A stretch of DNA of 50,040 bases from Priapulus caudatus (taxonomy: Eukaryota; Priapulida; Priapulimorpha; Priapulimorphida; Priapulidae): positions 58,600 through 108,639 of the forward strand of contig NW_014577458.1 in the NCBI RefSeq assembly GCF_000485595.1, given 5' to 3'. The position numbers and the translations under genes were made by a program. The notes under the pieces are model-generated. The model made no database searches and had not been told where the DNA came from. It saw only the letters and a list, made by a program, of their open reading frames with translations. Positions 11,701-23,535 of the stretch are shown piece by piece. Position 1 is the first letter of the stretch; the number at the start of each line of letters is the position of its first letter.

Positions 11701-14700
11701 CGAAAATTGAATAAGAATCACTCAGTAGTCGCCAATTTCACTCAACCGAAAGAATCCGGACAGCAAACTGCTGCAAACAGATTTGCACTAATATCTAAAG
11801 ACCCGGTTTGCCACATTTCCCGCGAGGCATTGTGATGCAAAGGAGTGCAAGTGAAACCGGGATGCACTCTACGCAAAAATACATCTCCCCATGCAAAGCC
11901 AGCTGGAAACACCAGCGAGCCAATCAATATCAGCTGGGTTTGAATCCTGCCCTCCCACTCCCGCATTTGACAATCGATAGAGGAAGTAAAATGGGACGAC
12001 CATAGATGAGGCAGCAGTGCTGTTGCTAGGCAAATTGTGGGGGCCCATAACTGCAGCAGCAGCAGCAGCTGCAAACCAATTGCTGACTCAATCAGCAGCA
12101 ATTCTCCCTCTCAGCTGTTAATCCCAGGTGACCCAGTTGCCACTGCCAAGCTACTAGGCTACTTCTTAGGGTACGTGTTGAGACCAGGGTTAGCGATTGC
12201 AATGTAAACCGCCACCACATGTAAGAGCTAACCCGTTGGCTTCATGTTCCCATAGTAGGCACCAACACATCAACACAGACAGAGAGAGATAGTACCTTTA
12301 AACTGTTAAAAGGGGACTCTGTGTTACTGTGTCATGGCTATTGCATTATATAGCACGCAATCGACATGGCTGGCCCCACACAGAACTGACCTTCCAAGAG
12401 ATTTTGAGCATTGGCAAGTAATAATAATAAGCGACCACACTGTAGAGCACTATATCACTAGCTCACCACTTTTAACTGCTGCACCCAAGGCCTAACAGAT
12501 TTATCAGCCAACGCGGCTTTCCCTCAGCTACATTATTCTAAGTAGAGAACCAGCCTACACTAGGCACTAGGCTTTACGTGTGCCTAGCCTCATGACTTTT
12601 TTTTAGAAATGCATGTCGGTGTTTTTCAACGTGTTAAAAATGTGGTTGTTCACAAGCAGATCTTTTTTGTGTTTGTGTGAGACACAAGAATGTGTTAGTT
12701 GCAGAGTTAAGTGTCTAAAGAGAAGCACGATGCTGAGAAAAAACATGCACGCATGCATGCATGCACAAATGCGGCGATGTATGTTAGAGCAGCTCTGTTT
12801 ATAGACAGTAAGACTCACCCGAAACTTCTTGTGTCTTTGGTACGGATAGTTGCAAAGCTCACATGACGGCTGCTTCTTTGAACGCTTTGCAATAATCTGT
12901 AACCATTTCTGCAAGAGAAACAATAAATCACATTTAGAAAATCATACACGTTTGCAATTTTCTGTAAAGGAATTATATTTTCAAAGCCATTATTGCTTTA
13001 GGAAATTATAAATGTACATATATATATATATATTACAGTGCTCGAAATAAGCGTTGTCCGGTTGTCCGAGACAACTAGAATTTGCGCCGGACAACCTAAC
13101 CAGTCTGAGACATTGTCCGGTGGACAACCAAGAAACCCTATCTCTAACCCTAACACTAACTCAAAACCGACTCAGCTATCTTATATACGCGTGGTACCCA
13201 ATTAATCTATGGTGTATAACCTTTTGCTTTCAATATTTTGCATCTGAACTGACAATCAATCCCATGCAACCAACTGGTATAGGCTACCTGGCACAATAAT
13301 GTTCAGTTTCATACTTCAAATCCGAGTGTTTTCTAGCTCATCAAGAAATCTTAATCGTGAATTAAATCGTGAATCAATATAAAAAATATGGACAGCTGCT
13401 ATTTCCGAACACTGGTATATATCATATGTCAGGTTTCTGATGTATGAGAGTCGACTCGATTTGGAACCCAGCAACCAGCAAGTTTCCAAAATTTCTGGGG
13501 GAGGACCCCCATACCCCGCCGCCTGTTTTTCACCCACCCTCCTTGGAATCCTAGACCCCGCACTGAACAATTACATATTTTGGGAGCAGAGAACAATGAG
13601 CAAAAATGCCGCCTTTTCGCATGGCGCCAGAAAACAAAGATTGCAGAGGCTGAGAGGTAGGGCGAGCCGTAGGGTGTGGAGAGGGAGGCGGAGGAGCCAG
13701 TGAATATTAAGGTCATCCACTATTTTGCGCAGTTCGCCTGTTTTGGCCCCCCTTGTTAAAAAATCCTGGCTACGCCACTGTTTTGGGTGTTTTCTCGATT
13801 ATATTATTATGTGATTGAAAATAGGAGATTTGGGAATTTTTTTTGGACAATCAGAAATTTGTTGCGGACAACCGCGATTTTGATGCCGGTGTTTTCCGCG
13901 GGACAACCACATTTTTTTTCTTATTTCGAGCACTGTATTATATGTATACACCGTACACGTGACACATATGAATGCGATATAACAACTGACCATGATATGA
14001 CCACAAATGACCGTGAAAGCACATGACCCATACAGAAAGAGACATGGTAATTTATATATCATATCTAGATATAAGCCGCGTTCACACGTAGGAAGAAATC
14101 CGGTATTTAGCGTTCACACGAGGCAAAATGCGCGGTCCAAGAAATACGGTATCTAAACAGATCCGGTATTTGATGTAAATACGCGGCTTCCAAGACCCCG
14201 AATAATTTGCCGTGCTTGAGAAATACCGGATCTCTTGGACCGCGCATTTCCTCGTGTGAACGCTAAATACCGGATTTCTGAAGCCGTGTATTTTATAGAC
14301 TGGTCCGCGCTTGACAGTTCCAGTGTAACGCGAGTGAAACTGTCGAGCGCGGACGCGTCTACGTATTTTATCGACAGTTGGTGCGCATTGCAATTGTTTA
14401 TTTCACATTGTTTGCTTGATTGTTACTAAGCAGCTCGCAGCTCGCAAATACCGTATTTCTTTAGCCGCGAATCAGCGTGTGAACGCTCGGCCGCGTATTT
14501 GTCTCAGATTCGGTATTTCATAAATACGAGGTCTCGTGTGAACGAGGCTATAAGTATAATCAGTCACAAAGGTAACAGCTGCTTGTAGAGATGAAATTAT
14601 TCACGTATTGTCATAGACACAGTCAAACCTGTATATAACTATAAGGATCATTCGAGAGAAATGACAAAGATGTCTTTTATAAACAGGTATGTTCCACAGA

Positions 14701-17700
14701 GAAATAATGGAAGTACCTTCACTCTATAACTGCCACTGAAGGATATGCAAATTGTCATTTATAGACAGGTGTTCGATCTAATAAGGGTTAATATAGATTT
14801 TAAAACAGGTCTGACTGCATAGGTGCAGAAGAAGCTGGTGTGTGTTCGTCTTTCCAACGAAATTACATGCTGCTATTTAAGGATTTTTACACATTGCTTT
14901 AGGAACTCGAGTGCATGTGATGACACACATGTATATAATGGTGGGGGGGGGGGCGTGAAATTAATACATTCGCGATAAATGATTAACTGTAACACTTGAT
15001 ATATTATTATATATATGTATTATATATATATACACCCAGCAACCGCACACGATTATCGCCATTTATGCAAGTCGCACAGCACTGCGGAATTATGAACGAA
15101 ATACTACATCCATGCAGGCATGGATGGATATAAGCAGCATCTGTCGCTACTGAACAACGGAGCAAAATTGCTCGCATGCGATTGGCTGATGCAGCATCAC
15201 CAGGTTCAATTCGGCTGCGCCTGCGTGCGCTGACCTGATTATAGTTTTTTGCCGTTTCCTATTTTAAAATAATATCAGAGCGGTTATCGACACTAAACTG
15301 AGTCGAACTTAAGACCTATAATTAGCACTGCCTACTGAGTACTAGTATACAGTTTTATAGCAATATATGATGTATATTTCTGAAATCTTATGCAATTCCT
15401 ACCATTTAATAAAGATTACTAAAAAATGAATGTGAACATATTTTAGAATGTGTTAAATGAATGTACAGTGTGAGTTATGTTTTTTAGAGATCTCTTCAGG
15501 CTATACATAACTACATGTAGATCACACTATATTATAATCAGAGATGACGTGATCAACAGAAATAGCCATCACAAAGGAGGCTTGTGAGCTGTGAGGCAGC
15601 ACCCGGTACTGCCGCCGAGAGTTTCTCTCTCCCTCTCTCTCTTTATCTCCCTCTCTCTCCTTCTCCTTTCCACCTACTATGATATCGCTCTACAATATCC
15701 CTCTCTTTACGAGCTCTTTTATTCCTCGTTCTGTTATCTCACTCTCTCTCTCTCTCTCTGCTTTCTTTCCCTTCCCTCTCCCCCTCCCTGCTGCTGTACT
15801 GAGCAACTATATTCAGAAGTCATCATGAAATCTGCACGATCATAGTTTCGACCGAGCGAGCAAGGCACTGGGTCTCGCAACCTGCCTCGTGGCCGACGAT
15901 TCTCCACCACGCAGCACATTCACTCGCATCACAGCACATCGTACATGTATGCCCTCCTGGCCAGTTAGTTATTCAGCATTGGCGCTATCGACCGGCCGAC
16001 CATGCATGCAGCCCTGAGAACAGAGAGCGTAGCGTGTAGGAGGTACCGCTGCCCCTACGCGCATTGCTGCCAGCTGAGCTCACTCTGTGGCTCTGCTCCC
16101 GGCCAATCGCAGAGCCGCGTTGCACCGGCTCAGCTGTTGCTGGGCAGGCAGTCAGCTGTTTCGCAAGAGCAGGTAATGACGAACGGGGGAAACGCTTGTA
16201 ACACGCACCTACCTACACGACGCCGGGATATAGCGAATGCTAGTTACAAGGTATACGCCTCGCCTTCTCTGTGTGCTGTTCGTGCTTTGTGTGCTATTAT
16301 TACGACTCGAATGTTCACCGTACTTTTCCAAGAAGGCCCGTCTAAGCATCCCGTACCATTTCCCTCTACCGAACAACGACCAAGCCACAGGCACTTGAAG
16401 CGTTTCAATAAAATATAATGTTACTAAATACGAAATCTATTTACTTAGTACAAAATTCTTAATGTTTCTATACTATAGCCAGGCCTACTCTCTTTCACCT
16501 ACGGCTACACCGCCGATAGTTTCCAACCACTGCATTACCGGCTGCCATTGCTCTCGCGGCGCGACTGTTGCACGCTTGCACTAATATAGAGAACTATCGG
16601 GGGTGTAGCCGTAGGTGAAAGAGAGTAGGCCTGGCTATAGTATAGAAACATTAAGAATTTTGTACTAAGTAAATAGATTTCGTATTTAGTTAGCATTATA
16701 TTTTATTGAAACGCTTCAAGTGCCTGTGGACCAAGCCTCCGTTCAGGAAGCGTTCCAATAAGAAATGACATTACCGTTACTATCATGTACGTGTGTATTC
16801 GTGTGAACTAGAGCACTTCTACCATTAGTACCGTACGCAACTACTACTAACTACGGTCGCATGTACTAAGGACTCATGACTTCGGTCATGAACTTTGAGT
16901 CATGACAGTAGTAACTACTGTCATGACCCGAAGTTACCGGTGGCAACACGCACACACACGCACTCGCACAGATGCACGCATCCAGCAACACACATTCCCA
17001 TAACTCACAGTCTCACACACACCTGCCGACATACACAGACACACGCACACACATGCACACACCCACCTGCACACACTCACCATCAGGCACGTGTAATGGA
17101 CGTGCTTCATCGTGCCCGAGCACCGGCACGGCGTGATCAACGCCTCGCGGTCGTCTCCCGGAAACAGGCAGATCCTACAGATGGGCACCTGCGACTGGTT
17201 GATGATGATGCCTGGCCCCTGAGGACATGAGATGCTGCCGACGCGGCCCGTCTTGGCACCGTATCGCGGATACTCCACCTCCTCCGCCTTGTCGGCGCGG
17301 CGACCCACCTCCGAGTCGTCGGAGATCTCGTCCTCCGTGTTGGCGCCGTCGCCGATGTAGAAGCGCACGCTCGGCCGGTACATCGCCGTCTTCTTGCCGA
17401 GGATCGAGTCACTGAAGTGTCGCTTGGTGGCGACCTCCACCTCGACCTTCATCACGTGCTTGTTCAGCGACACAGAGCTGCCCTCGCGCTCGATCGACAT
17501 CGACATGTCCGTCTCGTCGAAGAACGTAGTCGTCGACTCGTCGAGCTCCACGTTGTTCTCGCGCTCATCCCGCTGTTCAGCGAACAGCAGCGCCCAGATG
17601 TTCTCCTGGGATGGGCTGCGATGGAGGCCCGGTGCGCGTGGCGCCATCGCGTGGGCGATGAGCTCGAGCGTCGCGCCGCCGTCGTCGCAATCGTCGGCAA

Positions 17701-18133
17701 CAATGCGCTCTGCGCTCGGCGTGTGCGTGCACACGGCGCCCTCTCCTGACGCTTTGCGGCAACGCTGGTCATGTTCAAGCGCAAGATGCTTGCGGACGGC
17801 GGCGACCGGATTGGTGGCGCCCCCTGTCCGCGACGGGGACGGAGGCGCCATCTCCAGGCGGCAGTCAACGGCGATCTGCTCTCTCAGTTCGGCGCGCGAG
17901 AACGGCGTTATTGCGGGACTGCCGGGGCCGGACGAGTGGACAGCGGCCAGCAGGGGCTGCGTGTTGTCCGAGCTGTCTGAGCCGAGGCGCTTGGTGCGAA
18001 ACTGCTGCTCGATCAGCGGCACCTTACCCGCTGCGTATCTGCTCTCCATCGCCACCGGGCAGTCCCTCTCGCCGTACTCAGCCGCGCCAACCATGTTTGC
18101 TTTCGAATGCCCGCTACTAGAGGCCCATCAAAC
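6169..18133 (-). CDS. MARCHF4/9/11-like membrane RING-CH E3 ubiquitin ligase (three exons)
   Basis: Three exons joined in phase 0 encode about 505 residues: 17081-18094 (coding part of exon 1), 12819-12908 and 6169-6582. Family knowledge: MARCH proteins are membrane-anchored E3 ligases that ubiquitinate membrane proteins in endosome, Golgi and plasma membrane and send them for degradation. Seen: a C4HC3 RING-CH at residues 306-357, beginning CRIC, then CRC, then HYTC, and closing with W and CELC across the exon 1/exon 2 junction. Two hydrophobic segments lie at about 383-406 and 425-446, followed by a WTVYEYDKTKD tail. The match of that tail to the NYDKTKD stretch, and of QWQ before the first membrane segment, points to the MARCHF4/9/11 branch rather than MARCHF1/8. 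The N-terminus (1-305) is acidic/serine-rich and unlike known domains. The start is chosen because an in-frame TGA lies just upstream. The C-terminus ends in valine (PVNV), possibly a PDZ ligand (inference). Confidence 0.88.
7426..7887. mobile_element. Fold-back element with TTAA target site
   Basis: Arms of about 120 bp (7426-7550 and 7766-7887) begin AGCCGCACAATGCGCATCC and end with the complement. TTAA lies at 7422-7425 and 7888-7891. The roughly 215-bp centre is unique. TTAA duplication is typical of piggyBac and Kolobok elements. It is in the second intron of the MARCH-like gene. Confidence 0.75.
8436..8836. repeat. Imperfect (AGC/AGT)n trinucleotide tract
   Basis: About 400 bp of AGC, AGT and AAT triplets in the second intron of the MARCH-like gene, in opposite orientation to the tract at 1663. 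Open in five frames only because of composition. Confidence 0.85.
8840..10600. other. CpG-rich part of MARCH-like second intron; no gene supported
   Basis: GC-rich with long open frames on both strands (about 9193-9820) that show no family similarity or splice support, a CT run at 9864-9881 and a CACG run near 10545-10570. Possibly an unmethylated CpG island (inference). Confidence 0.4.
10659..10733. mobile_element. Perfect 70-bp palindrome (AGCTCTAGAAC family)
   Basis: 10661-10730 is perfectly self-complementary with no loop (centre ACAGGCCTGT). Arms read AGCTCTAGAACTATAG then CCCTTCGCTCTGCC. Flanks CTGCAG and CTGCGG may be a degenerate duplication. It lies in the second intron of the MARCH-like gene. 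Confidence 0.75.
12819..12908 (-). CDS. MARCH-like gene, exon 2 (second RING-CH half)
   Basis: This is a 90-bp, 30-codon exon, phase 0 at both ends. It has a good acceptor (pyrimidines then TTGCAG, just above 12908) and donor GTGAGT below 12819. It opens with KWLQ and contains PSCELCNYPYQ: the conserved W and the final C-x2-C zinc ligands that exon 1 lacks. From the last cysteine of exon 1 to CELC there are 17 residues, about five more than I recall for human MARCHF4/9 but within the RING-CH range. It is isolated by about 4.2 kb and 6.2 kb introns and would be missed by single-ORF calling. Confidence 0.88.
13036..13935. mobile_element. CAGTGCTCGAAATAAG DNA transposon remnant with GGACAACC subterminal motifs
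   Basis: 16-bp terminal inverted repeats CAGTGCTCGAAATAAG and complement, TATTA on both flanks. Both subterminal regions carry several GGACAACC or GGTTGTCC words, likely transposase-binding repeats (inference). Nested inside is the right end of another element (CTGGCTACGCCACTG at about 13767-13781). First intron of the MARCH-like gene. Confidence 0.7.
14074..14549. mobile_element. AGCCGCGTTCACACG inverted-repeat element
   Basis: Ends AGCCGCGTTCACACG and CGTGTGAACGAGGCT. The interior repeats AAATACGGTAT/AAATACCGGAT in both senses, with TTCACACGAGG copies. ATA flanks both ends. 476 bp, no coding. Confidence 0.7.
14620..14817. mobile_element. CAGTCAAACCTGT inverted-repeat element
   Basis: Ends CAGTCAAACCTGT and ACAGGTCTGACTG; the interior includes CTATAACTGCCACTG and TTTATAGACAGGTG. 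A diverged relative is at about 7280-7376 (TATAACTGCC, TTTACAGACAGG, ACAGGCTTGACTG). Terminus type resembles pogo/Tigger elements (inference). Confidence 0.55.
16386..16728. mobile_element. Fold-back element with 8-bp target duplication
   Basis: Arms of about 135 bp, ends CACAGGCACTTGAAGCG and complement, nearly identical along the length. GACCAAGC occurs at 16378-16385 and 16729-16736. The loop 16520-16590 is unique. An 8-bp duplication fits hAT- or P-type transposition. No transposase. Confidence 0.8.
17081..18133 (-). CDS. MARCH-like gene, exon 1 (5'UTR end, N-terminus, first RING-CH half)
   Basis: The coding part is 18094-17081, 338 codons ending in phase 0 at ATG followed by the donor GTGAGTG. 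Upstream, a pyrimidine/CAG acceptor ends at 18134, and reading on from it gives GTT TGA in frame before the ATG. So 18095-18133 is probably 5'UTR and the ATG at 18094 (A at -3, G at +4) is the start. Third positions are strongly G/C-rich, unlike the AT-rich flanks. The exon encodes the long variable N-terminus and the first six RING-CH ligands (CRIC, CRC, H and C). A CA/TG microsatellite starts a few bases inside the intron. Confidence 0.87.
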
Positions 18134-20900
18134 CTGTGACAGAAAAGCAAAATATTACTCGCGTGCGTGCGAAGAGAAACAACGCAGGTCGCCGACAAAG
18201 TCTCAGCAAATTTTGTTTTGCGCTAAGAGCGAGTCTTTGATTAACGGCACGGACTACGACACTGCAAGTCATAGCACTACAAAAGCCGTATAACAGAACA
18301 CGGGAAGCTAGTTCTACACCAGTCGTATGGCAAATAAACAAAACTCAATATATTCGACATTACTAAATAAAGTTAGTCTACTTATGTGGTAATAGCACCT
18401 GTGTGCCACGTCACGTTTTACGTCATCGTACAGAGTGAAATATTCGTAGGTCTTTGCTTGCAATTCAAAACCTCAGAAACCGGCACAGTAGCAATATGCG
18501 TGGCATTGCACTTACGAGCATTGAATACGTAATATAAAATGTTCCAATACCGTACATTTGCTACGACTTACATAACCGATTCAGGCGATTGTCCTACACC
18601 GGCGTAATGTACCGGCCGTAATGACCGCTGACGCCGCTACGTTCTACGACATCTACTTTACGATATTTACACCGCCGTACATACGTTATAGATGCAAATA
18701 AAACGATAAAACCATTCTACAAAATGCTCACCAAATTCTCCTACGCCTAGGAGTGCACGGTAACCGACGCTACGTGAATTGCATCATCTCAAACTCGCTC
18801 GCAGATCGCGCAATACAGCTGGCGGCGGCAGTAGCAGCAGCAGCAGCTAAGCGCCGGACAACTACTACCAATGCGTATCCAGCGCTCTACTGATTCCGTG
18901 TGTGCGCAGCGCACAACCAGGCACAACCCAACACGTCTGCCTATGGGTCATCACCCTTCATCGCCTGACGTTGCTCGGCGCGACACCACGCGGGAAGAAC
19001 CAAAAGCTTTTGATAATAATAAATTATTAATATATAAATTAACAACCACCAGTGGAGATAGGAACGTTCTTATTTGATGGGTTGCCAAGTACTGATATTA
19101 TTACTAATTTGTAGTATTGCTAGTAGCACAAACGCAGAATACGGGGTGTCATATGGTACCTTTAGCGTATGAGTCAATATTATTAATTGATAGCGAGTGG
19201 TGTTATATGACACATCGATGTATACTTTTATCTCATTCTATGATTCTAATTATATGTGCACCAAGTGGCAGTAAAAGTTCCGTACATGTACACAGAGAAT
19301 TTGGCATTGAATCAATTTCACAGGAGTCACGAGATCACTAACCTTTAGCTAACCTCTGAATCCGATATCGGGCCGATATCATACGATTCACAATAGACAT
19401 ATATACATCAAGAAATTTTTCCAGCTATAGATATATAACCGTGCAGAATTATCTGGAATTTTGATTTATCGGTGATCAAATTACGTGTAAAAACCGATGT
19501 TATGTGCAGACCATGTGCCCGTGAGTTGCACCCAGGTACCAAGTTCTCATAATCGTCCTTTGTAAACCCAAGTTTAAAATTCGCCACACTAATTGTAAGC
19601 CAAGGTAAGCAAATTTATCATCTTTCCCAGCGTATACCGTTGAAGAGATGCAAGACCCGAAACCTGCTCACCAGAATAACACTACACGTTGCAAAACAGC
19701 AAACTCTAGAGAGCCCCACGTGGAGATGCCAGCAGATATTGCACGTGTCAGCCTCCCGCGTACATTATAACACGGCGTTACGCAGAGCAACGGTTCTTCC
19801 GCGCCATGACAAAGAGATTCGCAGCTATTTTTAGCCATTCTACCTCGCTACTCGCCGCAGCAGCCAGCAGCAGCAGCCAGCCAAGGCGCACATACTACGG
19901 ACACTACGTACCGTACGTACACGCGAATAAAGCCGATGAATGCAACCGCCACTAGATTGGCCACGGGCAGGCAGGCAGGCAGGCAATGCAGGCAGGCAAT
20001 GCAGGCAGGTAGGCAATGCAGGCAGGCAGGCAGGCAGGCGATCGATGCAAGTAAACGAGGACACGTACGGCAAAGTCCTTGCACGCAGAGTATATTATAC
20101 CATGCGTGCGGTCGTGTGTATATAGTGGTAGCGGGGCAGTTCACGCTCTGCTGAACGCGGTTCCGTTGTATGGGATGGGAACCAAGGCGCAAGGATGTGC
20201 GAGGAAATAATATGAGCCCGACCACGGTCACTTGGACCGGTTTAATAATGAAATGATAGGGGAAAACACGAATTTTATGTACCCATTTTTTTACATTAAA
20301 AGTAAAAACTAACGGGACTAAACGTATCGTCAAATTCTTACCTGATAACATTGTTTCTCAACTAGTTAAAAATCAAAAAAACCTGGGCGATTTGATATTA
20401 TGTTCTCAGCATTAAATGCTTGCTATGGGCTATGTATGAGTCACGAGTGTAAGTTCACATCGAAGAATATAGTAAAACAGGAAGTATAATGCAGCAATTT
20501 AACCATAAAAAGTGAACAGAATTACTTATATTATATTATATTATATAATATATATATATGGAAAAAGATATAGAAGGATATAGGATATAGAAAAAGTGGA
20601 AATATTTTTTTAATTTGTACTCGTTACGGTGACGTAGCCGAGTATTTTGGCTAGTTTCCTGGTTTAGTTGTGTGTTATTGATCTGAGAGCTGTTTATAAA
20701 TGAACACACACACGCTCTCTATATACTGCTCGATATTATTCTGCTCTCGACCCGGCCACGTACAAGCAATTGCCACCAAAACACTGTACAATTTATCATA
20801 GTAAGATACCAGTAAGATATATGTTACCGTTAAATATATACGGTTACATATATTATATGCAAGCGGTGATCCCGAATGAAACACGCGCGCGCATGTACGG
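18134..20900. other. Upstream region of the MARCH-like gene; no coding seen
   Basis: Contains a short CAG run near 18828-18846, the CAGG array near 19967 and AT-rich sequence. A promoter or 5' exon is likely here, but none can be fixed from sequence alone. Confidence 0.4.
19967..20039. repeat. (CAGG)n minisatellite
   Basis: CAGG tetramers interrupted regularly by CAATG, forming a GGCAATGCAGGCA higher-order pattern. Confidence 0.85.
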
Positions 20901-21744
20901 ACAGCCTTTCATATATTTACAAGTATAATCAAATAAACCCGTGCGATTTATACACACGTGCCTAGACATTACTACCAGGGCCCGGCCACTGGTAGAAGTT
21001 AAATATAACGTCTTTGTGTGTGTGTCACCGTGTGCGCACCTAACGAACCCCCTGCACACGCATTCGGCGCTGCGGTCAACCACTAAATCAATCCCGCGTT
21101 CTGTCAGAGCACTTTAAATCATGCTCTGGTTCTGTGCCATCATCCTAGATACGCTCGAACTCTGGGTGACCGGCGTTATCGTAGACGGCAACCAGCGTCC
21201 TTTGTGTAGCGCCATGTTTTAACCTCTCAATGCGGCGAGCCGAGCCGCTATACCGAGTCTACAGAAATTCAACGTGTGCGCTCGATATACGAATCGCGCG
21301 AGGACATTTTACTGAAATAAACGTTAATTGCAATGAAGAAAAATGATCATTTCGTCACCGTAACGCCCGCAGAAGTCTACAATATCACGCACACACGTCA
21401 CTACATCGCCAATCGATTAGCAGATCTGGAATAATAGCCATGGTAACTGCGTTCAGCGTCGGGATTGTCATTGGCCGACGCTGCGTAACCAATGGCGCGT
21501 CGGCAGGTGACCACACCCATCAACACGGCTGCAGGAGCGGGTGCGGTTTGTTCACGCAACGCTGATCGATATATCGAGGGTCGCGCTAGTACAGGCAATC
21601 AAAATAAAACACAGCTGAGGATTGCACTCGTTCGCAGACTCACCTGCACATTCTGCTCTGCATTCATTTGTTTATCCATCCGTCCGTCCACCCAGCCATC
21701 CATGCATGCATCCATCCATCCATCCAACCATGCATGCACGCATG

Positions 21745-21803
21745 CTAGCTCTAGAACGATATCGCCCTTCGCTCTGCCACAGGTGGCACAGCGAAGGGGC
21801 TAG
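21745..21803. mobile_element. AGCTCTAGAAC-family palindrome with 8-bp target duplication
   Basis: Same family as 10661 (CTAGCTCTAGAACGATATCG, then CCCTTCGCTCTGCC), arms less perfect. Flanked by CACGCATG at 21737-21744 and 21804-21811. A corresponding copy is at about 25001-25059 in the duplicated segment. Confidence 0.7.
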
Positions 21804-22176
21804 CACGCATGCTATGCATGCATGCAACCATCCATCCAAGCACGCATGCTATCTATCATTGCACCCATCTATTCATCCAGCGCACTCACACACTCACACA
21901 TACACACAACGACCCACCCAGCCACTCAAACATCAACCGACCCAACACGCAAACACTAATAAACAGAACGAATAATGAAAAATTAATAAGGCAGACCGTC
22001 AATAAAAGCAACAATACCTCTATGCACATATCTACACACACCATACATTTACCAAACGAAAAAGACAAGTAACACTAGAGAGCAGTTATAAGGATTTATA
22101 CCTTCTTATGGACCGCGCAGCATCGTCTTAATCCAAATCAATCAACTTCTTGTCACCAATTCGTAAAAAAACACCA

Positions 22177-22395
22177 TTAAACGTTGTCTAGAATCGAATC
22201 GACCAGCTCAACAATGATCTCCTCGTCGAGCAAAACAATCGAACGAATCCTTTCCTTGAAGCAGCAGATGATATGCAGACACATGCTAGCATACACGGGA
22301 TATACGTGCAAATTCACCCGAGCCCCGACTCCTTCATGCACGCACTTTGCTCCCCAGGCCCGAACTAACGCAAGTGCAGCAGACAGCACGCCATA
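22177..22395 (-). CDS. Uncharacterised open frame, conserved end in both duplicated copies
   Basis: The minus frame ending DEEIIVELVDSILDNV and TAA, preceded by LSAALALVRAWGAK and RVNLHVYP, is recognisable again at 25450-25680. Both copies keep the acidic tail but differ by frame-altering indels further upstream. I do not recognise the family and see no clear splice sites. It may be a terminal exon of a gene in this segment, or chance. Confidence 0.25.
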   Translation of the reverse strand, partial: YGVLSAALALVRAWGAKCVHEGVGARVNLHVYPVYASMCLHIICCFKERIRSIVLLDEEIIVELVDSILDNV

Positions 22396-22800
22396 CGCCC
22401 TCGATGCGCGAATATGAACCCGTGGATACAAAAAAAACCCCTCGGTGAAAACCCGGCCCAGCACCACCAATGTCCATACCACCACCACCACTATTCCAAG
22501 GACGGCTGGCCCTTCAGGGACCCCGGTTATAGATTACACACATAGCGATAGGAGGAGCGCGCGTGGACGAGATGCGACGCAAAGTATGCGCATGTATATA
22601 ATGTAAGCGGGCAGATTGCAGATGCCACGAGAGAGAGCGATAGCGATGCGGGGGAAATGCAATCTTGGCGCCACAGTGTCGGGAGAGGTGTCACAACATA
22701 CTAAGAATGGACACTGCGCGAGCTGGAATGCATGTAGAGATTAACCGTCTGCAAACGCCTGTTTCTCCGTATAAGGTGATGCCTACTTATCCCGCTTGGA

Positions 22801-23535
22801 NNNNNNNNNNNNNNNNNNNNNNNNNNNNNNNNNNNNNNNNNNNNNNNNNNNNNNNNNNNNNNNNNNNNNNNNNNNNNNNNNNNNNNNNNNNNNNNNNNNN
22901 NNNNNNNNNNNNNNNNNNNNNNNNNNNNNNNNNNNNNNNNNNNNNNNNNNNNNNNNNNNNNNNNNNNNNNNNNNNNNNNNNNNNNNNNNNNNNNNNNNNN
23001 NNNNNNNNNNNNNNNNNNNNNNNNNNNNNNNNNNNNNNNNNNNNNNNNNNNNNNNNNNNNNNNNNNNNNNNNNNNNNNNNNNNNNNNNNNNNNNNNNNNN
23101 NNNNNNNNNNNNNNNNNNNNNNNNNNNNNNNNNNNNNNNNNNNNNNNNNNNNNNNNNNNNNNNNNNNNNNNNNNNNNNNNNNNNNNNNNNNNNNNNNNNN
23201 NNNNNNNNNNNNNNNNNNNNNNNNNNNNNNNNNNNNNNNNNNNNNNNNNNNNNNNNNNNNNNNNNNNNNNNNNNNNNNNNNNNNNNNNNNNNNNNNNNNN
23301 NNNNNNNNNNNNNNNNNNNNNNNNNNNNNNNNNNNNNNNNNNNNNNNNNNNNNNNNNNNNNNNNNNNNNNNNNNNNNNNNNNNNNNNNNNNNNNNNNNNN
23401 NNNNNNNNNNNNNNNNNNNNNNNNNNNNNNNNNNNNNNNNNNNNNNNNNNNNNNNNNNNNNNNNNNNNNNNNNNNNNNNNNNNNNNNNNNNNNNNNNNNN
23501 NNNNNNNNNNNNNNNNNNNNNNNNNNNNNNNNNNN
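22801..23535. other. Assembly gap (735 N)
   Basis: A run of N between the two duplicated segments; open frames reported across it are meaningless. Confidence 0.99.

Larger units (their letters stand above)
20915..22592. repeat. Duplicated segment, copy 1
   Basis: Homologous to 23536-25876 in the same order and orientation. It lacks the sequence at 24135-24825 (having about 150 bp, 21435-21588, instead) and the hairpin at 25881. Differences are mostly one-base insertions and deletions. It contains a CATC/ATGCATGC-rich part near 21670-21850. Confidence 0.8.

Noticed and set aside
16861-16930. Cluster of TCATGAC palindromes
   Set aside because: Short overlapping inverted words with an 11-bp stem at 16901-16925; no second copy or duplication, so not called an element.
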